Assembly: GCA_016867235.1 (NCBI GenBank)
Contig: VGJY01000026.1
Span: 1-34,334 of the forward strand
Length of the DNA: 34,334 nucleotides
Direction: 5' to 3'
From: Candidatus Tanganyikabacteria bacterium
GTDB lineage: Bacteria > Cyanobacteriota > Sericytochromatia > S15B-MN24 > VGJW01
Positions 31,177 to 34,334 of the stretch are shown in pieces. Within the stretch, counting starts at the first letter, position 1, and every line of letters begins with the position of its first letter. Below the pieces are notes generated by a model. The model was not told the DNA's origin. It worked only from the letters and a program-made list of their open reading frames with translations, and did not search any database. The translations under genes and the position numbers were made by a program.

Positions 31177-31983
31177 ATGAGTAGACTGGCGGGGGCGTTC
31201 GAGCCCGGCCGGCCGGCGCTGATCCCGTTCGTCACGGTGGGCGATCCGTCGCTGGACGCCACGGTCGAGTGCGTGATTGCGATGGCGGCGGCAGGGGCCG
31301 CGGTCGTCGAACTGGGCATCCCGTTCTCGGACCCCATCGCCGACGGGCCCACGATCGCGTCGGCGTCCTTCCGGGCTCTGTCGCGGGGAGTGCGCATCGA
31401 CGACGTGTTCGACGTGGTGGCGCGCATCCGCGAGCGCACCGCGGTGCCGCTCGTGCTGTTCACCTACTGCAACCCGGTCTTCAAGTACGGCGCGGCGGAG
31501 TTCATGGCGCGGGCGGCGAATTGCGGGGCCGACGCCGTACTGCTGCCCGATCTGCCGTTCGACGAGTCCGCGGAGATGCGGCAGATCGCGCAGCGCAACG
31601 GGTTGGACGTGATCCACCTGGTCGCGCCCACCACGACGCCCGACCGCCTGGCGCGCATCGGTGCCGGCGCCACGGGCTTCCTCTACCTCGTCGCGGCGCT
31701 TGGCGTGACCGGCGCGCGGGCCGAGCTGAAGAGCGGCCTCGCGGAGCAGATCCGGCGCGCCCGCGCCGCCTCCCGCGCTCCTGTGGCCGTGGGCTTCGGC
31801 GTCTCTACGCCCGAGCAGGCGGCGCAACTGGCCGCCTGGGGAGCGGACGGCGTGATCGTCGGGAGCGCCCTGGTACAGCGCCTGCACGAGTGGCGCGAGG
31901 CGCCGGACCTGGCGCAGCGTGCCGGAGCGTTCGTGGCGGGCTTCGCATCCGCACCTGCTGCGGGTTCCGTCCACCAGCCTTAA
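31177..31983 (+). CDS. trpA: Tryptophan synthase alpha chain
   Basis: A 268-residue TIM-barrel protein that cleaves indole-3-glycerol phosphate to indole for TrpB. Catalytic residues are Glu45 (VVELGIPFSDP) and Asp56 (DPIADGP), corresponding to Glu49 and Asp60 of Salmonella TrpA. The phosphate-site GFLYLVAALGVTGAR and VGFGVSTPEQA are intact. The ATG at 31177 has GAGG 8 bases upstream and lies 10 bases after trpB. No other trp genes are nearby, so trpBA is separated from the rest of the pathway. The stop is followed within 5 bases by a promoter-like CATAAT. Confidence 0.95.
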   Translation: MSRLAGAFEPGRPALIPFVTVGDPSLDATVECVIAMAAAGAAVVELGIPFSDPIADGPTIASASFRALSRGVRIDDVFDVVARIRERTAVPLVLFTYCNPVFKYGAAEFMARAANCGADAVLLPDLPFDESAEMRQIAQRNGLDVIHLVAPTTTPDRLARIGAGATGFLYLVAALGVTGARAELKSGLAEQIRRARAASRAPVAVGFGVSTPEQAAQLAAWGADGVIVGSALVQRLHEWREAPDLAQRAGAFVAGFASAPAAGSVHQP

Positions 31984-31987
31984 CTGG

Positions 31988-31993
31988 CATAAT
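31988..31993 (+). promoter_or_regulatory. Predicted extended -10 box for the reductase gene
   Basis: CATAAT preceded by TGG matches the extended -10 form, and 6 bases (CATCCA) separate it from the ATG at 32000. The gap after trpA is only 16 bases and has no Shine-Dalgarno, so a leaderless transcript is likely. TTCCGT 17 bases upstream is a poor -35 match. Confidence 0.5.
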
Positions 31994-31999
31994 CATCCA

Positions 32000-33409
32000 A
32001 TGAAGATTGGCAGTTCCGCGCGTCCCCTCAAAGTCGCAGTCATCGGGTCCGGCCCCTCGGGCTTCTACGCCGCCGAGGCCCTGCTCAAGCAAAGCGACGT
32101 GGTCGTCAAGGTCGACATGTTCGATCGGCTGCCCACGCCCTACGGCCTGGTCCGGGGCGGCGTCGCGCCCGACCACCAGAAGATCAAGAACGTCACGGCG
32201 GTCTACGAGCGCGTCGCCCTCAACCCGGCGTTCCGCTTCTTCGGCAACGTCAAGCTCGGCCGCGACATCGCCGTCGAAGACCTCAAGCGGTGCTACGACC
32301 AGATCGTGTACGCCGTGGGCAACGAAAGCGACCGCCGGCTGGGCATCCCGGGCGAAGACCTCGCCGGCAACCACTCGGCCACGGCCTTCGTCGGCTGGTA
32401 CAACGGCCACCCGGACTTCCGCGACGAAGCGTTCGACCTTTCGCAGGAGAGCGCCGCCGTCATCGGCATCGGCAACGTCGCCATCGACGTCACGCGGATC
32501 CTGGCGCGCGATCCCGATGAGCTCCAGGAGACCGACATCGCATCGCACGCGCTGGACGCCCTGCGCGCCAGCAGCGTGAAGACCGTCTGGCTCCTCGGGC
32601 GCCGCGGGCCGGCCCAGGCCGCGTACTCGCCCGTCGAGATCAAGGAGATTGGCGAGCTGGAATCGGCCGATCTGGTGATCGACCCCGGGGAAGTCGCCAT
32701 CGGTCCCGAATCCGAGAAAGACTACGCCGATCCCCAGAATCGCAAGAACGTGGATTACGTGACCGAGCGCGCCGCGCTGGGCGAGGGAGGCCGGGCCAAG
32801 AAGGTGCGGCTCCGCTTCTGCATCTCGCCGGTGGAAGTCATCGGGGCCGACGGCCGCATCGTCGCCCTCAAGCTCGAGCGCAACAAGCTCGTCGCCGACG
32901 CTTCCGGCAACGTCAAGGCCGTGGGCACCGGCGAGTTCGAGACCATCCCGGTCGGGCTGGTCTTCCGCTCGGTGGGGTACCGCGGCATTCCCATCCCCGG
33001 CGTGCCCTTCGACGATCGGGCCGGGAAGATCCCCAATGCGGAGGGCCGGGTGCTCGCGGCGCCGGGCGGCGAAGTCGTTCCCGCCCAGTACGTCGTGGGC
33101 TGGGCAAAGCGCGGACCTTCGGGCCTGGTGGGCACCAACCGCGCCTGCTCGGTGGCCACGGTGAAGCTGATGCTCGAGGACGTCGCGGCCGGCTCCCTCG
33201 CGGGCGACGACGTGGACCCGTCCGACGAAGCCGTGCCGGCCATGCTGCACGGCCGGTCCGTGCGCTACGTGAGCTTCGCCGACTGGAAGGCGCTTGACGA
33301 GATCGAGCGCCAGACGGGCGCGGCCAAGGGCAAGATCCGCGAGAAGCTCACCCGCATCGAGGAGATGCTCGCGGCGCTGGAATCGCGCACCGCGCCGCTG
33401 TCTGTCTGA
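32000..33409 (+). CDS. Ferredoxin/adrenodoxin-NADP+ reductase (FprA-type flavoprotein)
   Basis: This 469-residue flavoprotein belongs to the adrenodoxin-reductase/FprA family that passes electrons between NADPH and a ferredoxin through FAD. It has the FAD loop VAVIGSGPSGFYAAEALL (12-29), LPTPYGLVRGGVAPDHQKIK (44-63), the NADPH loop IGIGNVAIDVTRILAR (155-170) and FAD-site GWAKRGPSGLVGTNR. Length is typical. A likely partner is the small [2Fe-2S] ferredoxin encoded at 26084-26413, but this is inferred. The start ATG matches the family N-terminus; earlier in-frame codons lie inside trpA. Confidence 0.92.
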   Translation: MKIGSSARPLKVAVIGSGPSGFYAAEALLKQSDVVVKVDMFDRLPTPYGLVRGGVAPDHQKIKNVTAVYERVALNPAFRFFGNVKLGRDIAVEDLKRCYDQIVYAVGNESDRRLGIPGEDLAGNHSATAFVGWYNGHPDFRDEAFDLSQESAAVIGIGNVAIDVTRILARDPDELQETDIASHALDALRASSVKTVWLLGRRGPAQAAYSPVEIKEIGELESADLVIDPGEVAIGPESEKDYADPQNRKNVDYVTERAALGEGGRAKKVRLRFCISPVEVIGADGRIVALKLERNKLVADASGNVKAVGTGEFETIPVGLVFRSVGYRGIPIPGVPFDDRAGKIPNAEGRVLAAPGGEVVPAQYVVGWAKRGPSGLVGTNRACSVATVKLMLEDVAAGSLAGDDVDPSDEAVPAMLHGRSVRYVSFADWKALDEIERQTGAAKGKIREKLTRIEEMLAALESRTAPLSV

Positions 33410-33449
33410 TTTCCGGGGAACGATCCGGCCGACGGGGTAATTGATCGGC

Positions 33450-34334
33450 ATGTCCGCCCGCGCGGCACGCCGCTTGCTCGCACTCGCTTTGTCGGCCACT
33501 CTTGCCCTCGCCGGGCAGGAGGCCGTGCTGGCCGGGACCTTCAAGAAGGCGCAGGACGCGGCCAGGCGGGGAGACTGCGGTGCCGCCGTCGGCGCCCTGG
33601 AGGAGTACGCGGCGCGGTTTCCCCACGATCCCCGCCCCTGGAAGTTGCTCGAGGGCTGCTATGCCCAGACCGTGCAGCCGCTCAAGACGCAGGGGGCCAT
33701 CGAGAACGGCGAACGGGCCGAACGCGAAGCCATCGAGATCCTCACGCTCCTTCGCCTGCCCGAGGACGTGTCCCTCTACCGGGAGTGGGTGGCCGAAGAG
33801 CCCGAGGATCCGCTCGCCCGCCTGTTCCTGGCGATAGCACTCTTCCAGCGGCGGGAAGTGGCCGAGACCGAGCGCCTGCTCGGGGAGCTGAACCCGAAAG
33901 GTCTGTCACCGCGTCAGAGGATGGCCATGCACAACCTGCGCGGGCTGATCACGCTGGGGCGCAAGGAGTATGGCGACGCCAAGCGAGAGTTCGTGGCCGC
34001 TTCCGGAATCGTGCCGGGCAATCCGGTCGCCGCGAGGCAACTGCGGGGCCTCAAGCAGATGCTGGAGGCCGAGGCGGTGGCCCTGCAGGCACCGGACGAC
34101 AAGATCGCCGCCCAGAGGCTTGCGGCCGAGGCCGAGAATCAGCTGCGCGCCCGGCGTTTCGAGCGGGCCCTCGACCTGTATCAGAAGGCCGTGGCGCTGG
34201 ATCTCACCGACAAGGCGATCGCCGAGGGACTCGCTCGCGCGAAGGCCAAAGCCGAGGAGGCGCGCCTGGCGGCCGCCGCCGCTCCGGCCGCCGTCGCTCC
34301 GGCCGCCGTCGCTCCGGCCGCCGTCGCTCCGGCC
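33450..34334 (+). CDS. Secreted TPR-like protein with C-terminal APAAV repeats (partial, runs off the window)
   Basis: From ATG 33450 the frame stays open to the last base (295 codons). It begins with a signal peptide (basic MSARAARR, hydrophobic core to about residue 22, likely cleavage near residue 29). Helical repeats follow, such as AQDAARRGDCGAAVGALEEY, and near residues 225-255 a canonical tetratricopeptide unit RARRFERALDLYQKAVALD. A charged, coiled-coil-like stretch is followed at 278-295 by a run of APAAV pentapeptides. It is probably a periplasmic or surface scaffold. No enzymatic motif is visible. The C-terminus lies beyond the window. Confidence 0.72.
   Translation, partial: MSARAARRLLALALSATLALAGQEAVLAGTFKKAQDAARRGDCGAAVGALEEYAARFPHDPRPWKLLEGCYAQTVQPLKTQGAIENGERAEREAIEILTLLRLPEDVSLYREWVAEEPEDPLARLFLAIALFQRREVAETERLLGELNPKGLSPRQRMAMHNLRGLITLGRKEYGDAKREFVAASGIVPGNPVAARQLRGLKQMLEAEAVALQAPDDKIAAQRLAAEAENQLRARRFERALDLYQKAVALDLTDKAIAEGLARAKAKAEEARLAAAAAPAAVAPAAVAPAAVAPA
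34281..34334 (+). repeat. 15-base tandem repeat coding APAAV
   Basis: The unit GCTCCGGCCGCCGTC occurs three times exactly (34281-34325), plus a 9-base partial copy at the window end. Perfect identity suggests recent slippage and length variation. The array may continue past the window. Confidence 0.85.

Noticed and set aside
34281-34334. GC-rich tandem repeat as an origin or attachment site
   Set aside because: It is in frame inside a coding region and encodes a regular pentapeptide.

Overview
The window is GC-rich (about two-thirds G+C by eye) and densely packed. Genes run in short operons that alternate strand, with start/stop overlaps (GTGA, ATGA, TGATG) inside operons. Two LxxGC-type lipoproteins, a Wzx-type flippase, a PglC-type phosphoglycosyl transferase and UDP-amino-sugar enzymes point to an envelope-bearing, probably diderm bacterium that makes a surface polysaccharide or glycan. 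I cannot place it taxonomically with confidence. The paired IPT/Big/NHL lipoproteins and an L-x-G-N glycine-rich octapeptide repeat remind me of Sericytochromatia-like (non-photosynthetic cyanobacterial sister) genomes, but that is a weak impression, not a result.

Layout. 1-122: palindromic intergenic repeat abutting the C-terminal half of an MFS transporter (123-755). 756-10441 (mostly minus): glycan cluster with a 50-aa membrane peptide, a sugar-phosphate transferase, a DegT/PglE-like aminotransferase, a membrane-bound WbpM/PglF-like 4,6-dehydratase, two GT4 enzymes, a methyltransferase, a further GT4, and an uncharacterised glycosyltransferase-like protein. A plus-strand GT4 N-terminal fragment (6585-6968) sits inside it. 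10510-15855 (plus): wzx flippase, asparagine-synthase-like amidotransferase, two SDR epimerase/dehydratases. 15842-18238 (minus): UDP-GlcNAc 2-epimerase and UDP-HexNAc 6-dehydrogenase. 18334-22856 (plus): two large lipoproteins. 22853-25192 (minus): acyl carrier protein, ketoreductase-type SDR and acyl-activating ligase. 25236-26075 (plus): methyltransferase. 26084-27695 (minus): thioredoxin-like [2Fe-2S] ferredoxin and a GT4. 27770-33409 (plus): homoserine kinase, aspartokinase, TrpB, TrpA and an adrenodoxin-reductase-like ferredoxin-NADP reductase. 33450-34334 (plus): start of a secreted TPR-like protein that runs off the end.

How it fits together. The minus-strand block can make a UDP-4-amino-4,6-dideoxy-HexNAc (dehydratase plus aminotransferase) and load a sugar phosphate on the lipid carrier. 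The epimerase/dehydrogenase pair can make UDP-ManNAcA or UDP-GlcNAcA. The amidotransferase probably converts a uronic acid to its amide. Glycosyltransferases extend the chain and Wzx flips it. The ACP/ketoreductase/ligase cassette and the two methyltransferases look like decoration enzymes. No polymerase, export channel, chain-length regulator or ligase is present, so the locus is incomplete here. From 27770 on the window is amino-acid biosynthesis.

The most unexpected signal is regulatory. Ten start codons, most of them first genes of transcription units, have a TANNNT hexamer 5-8 nt upstream, and an eleventh has CATAAT at 6 nt. Most have no usable Shine-Dalgarno. This is the geometry of leaderless transcripts. 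The clearest case is a perfect 11-bp inverted repeat at 25190-25230 carrying one TATCAT in each arm between two divergent genes. No stretch over 300 bases lacks a gene or gene remnant. I see no tRNA, rRNA, CRISPR array or insertion sequence.
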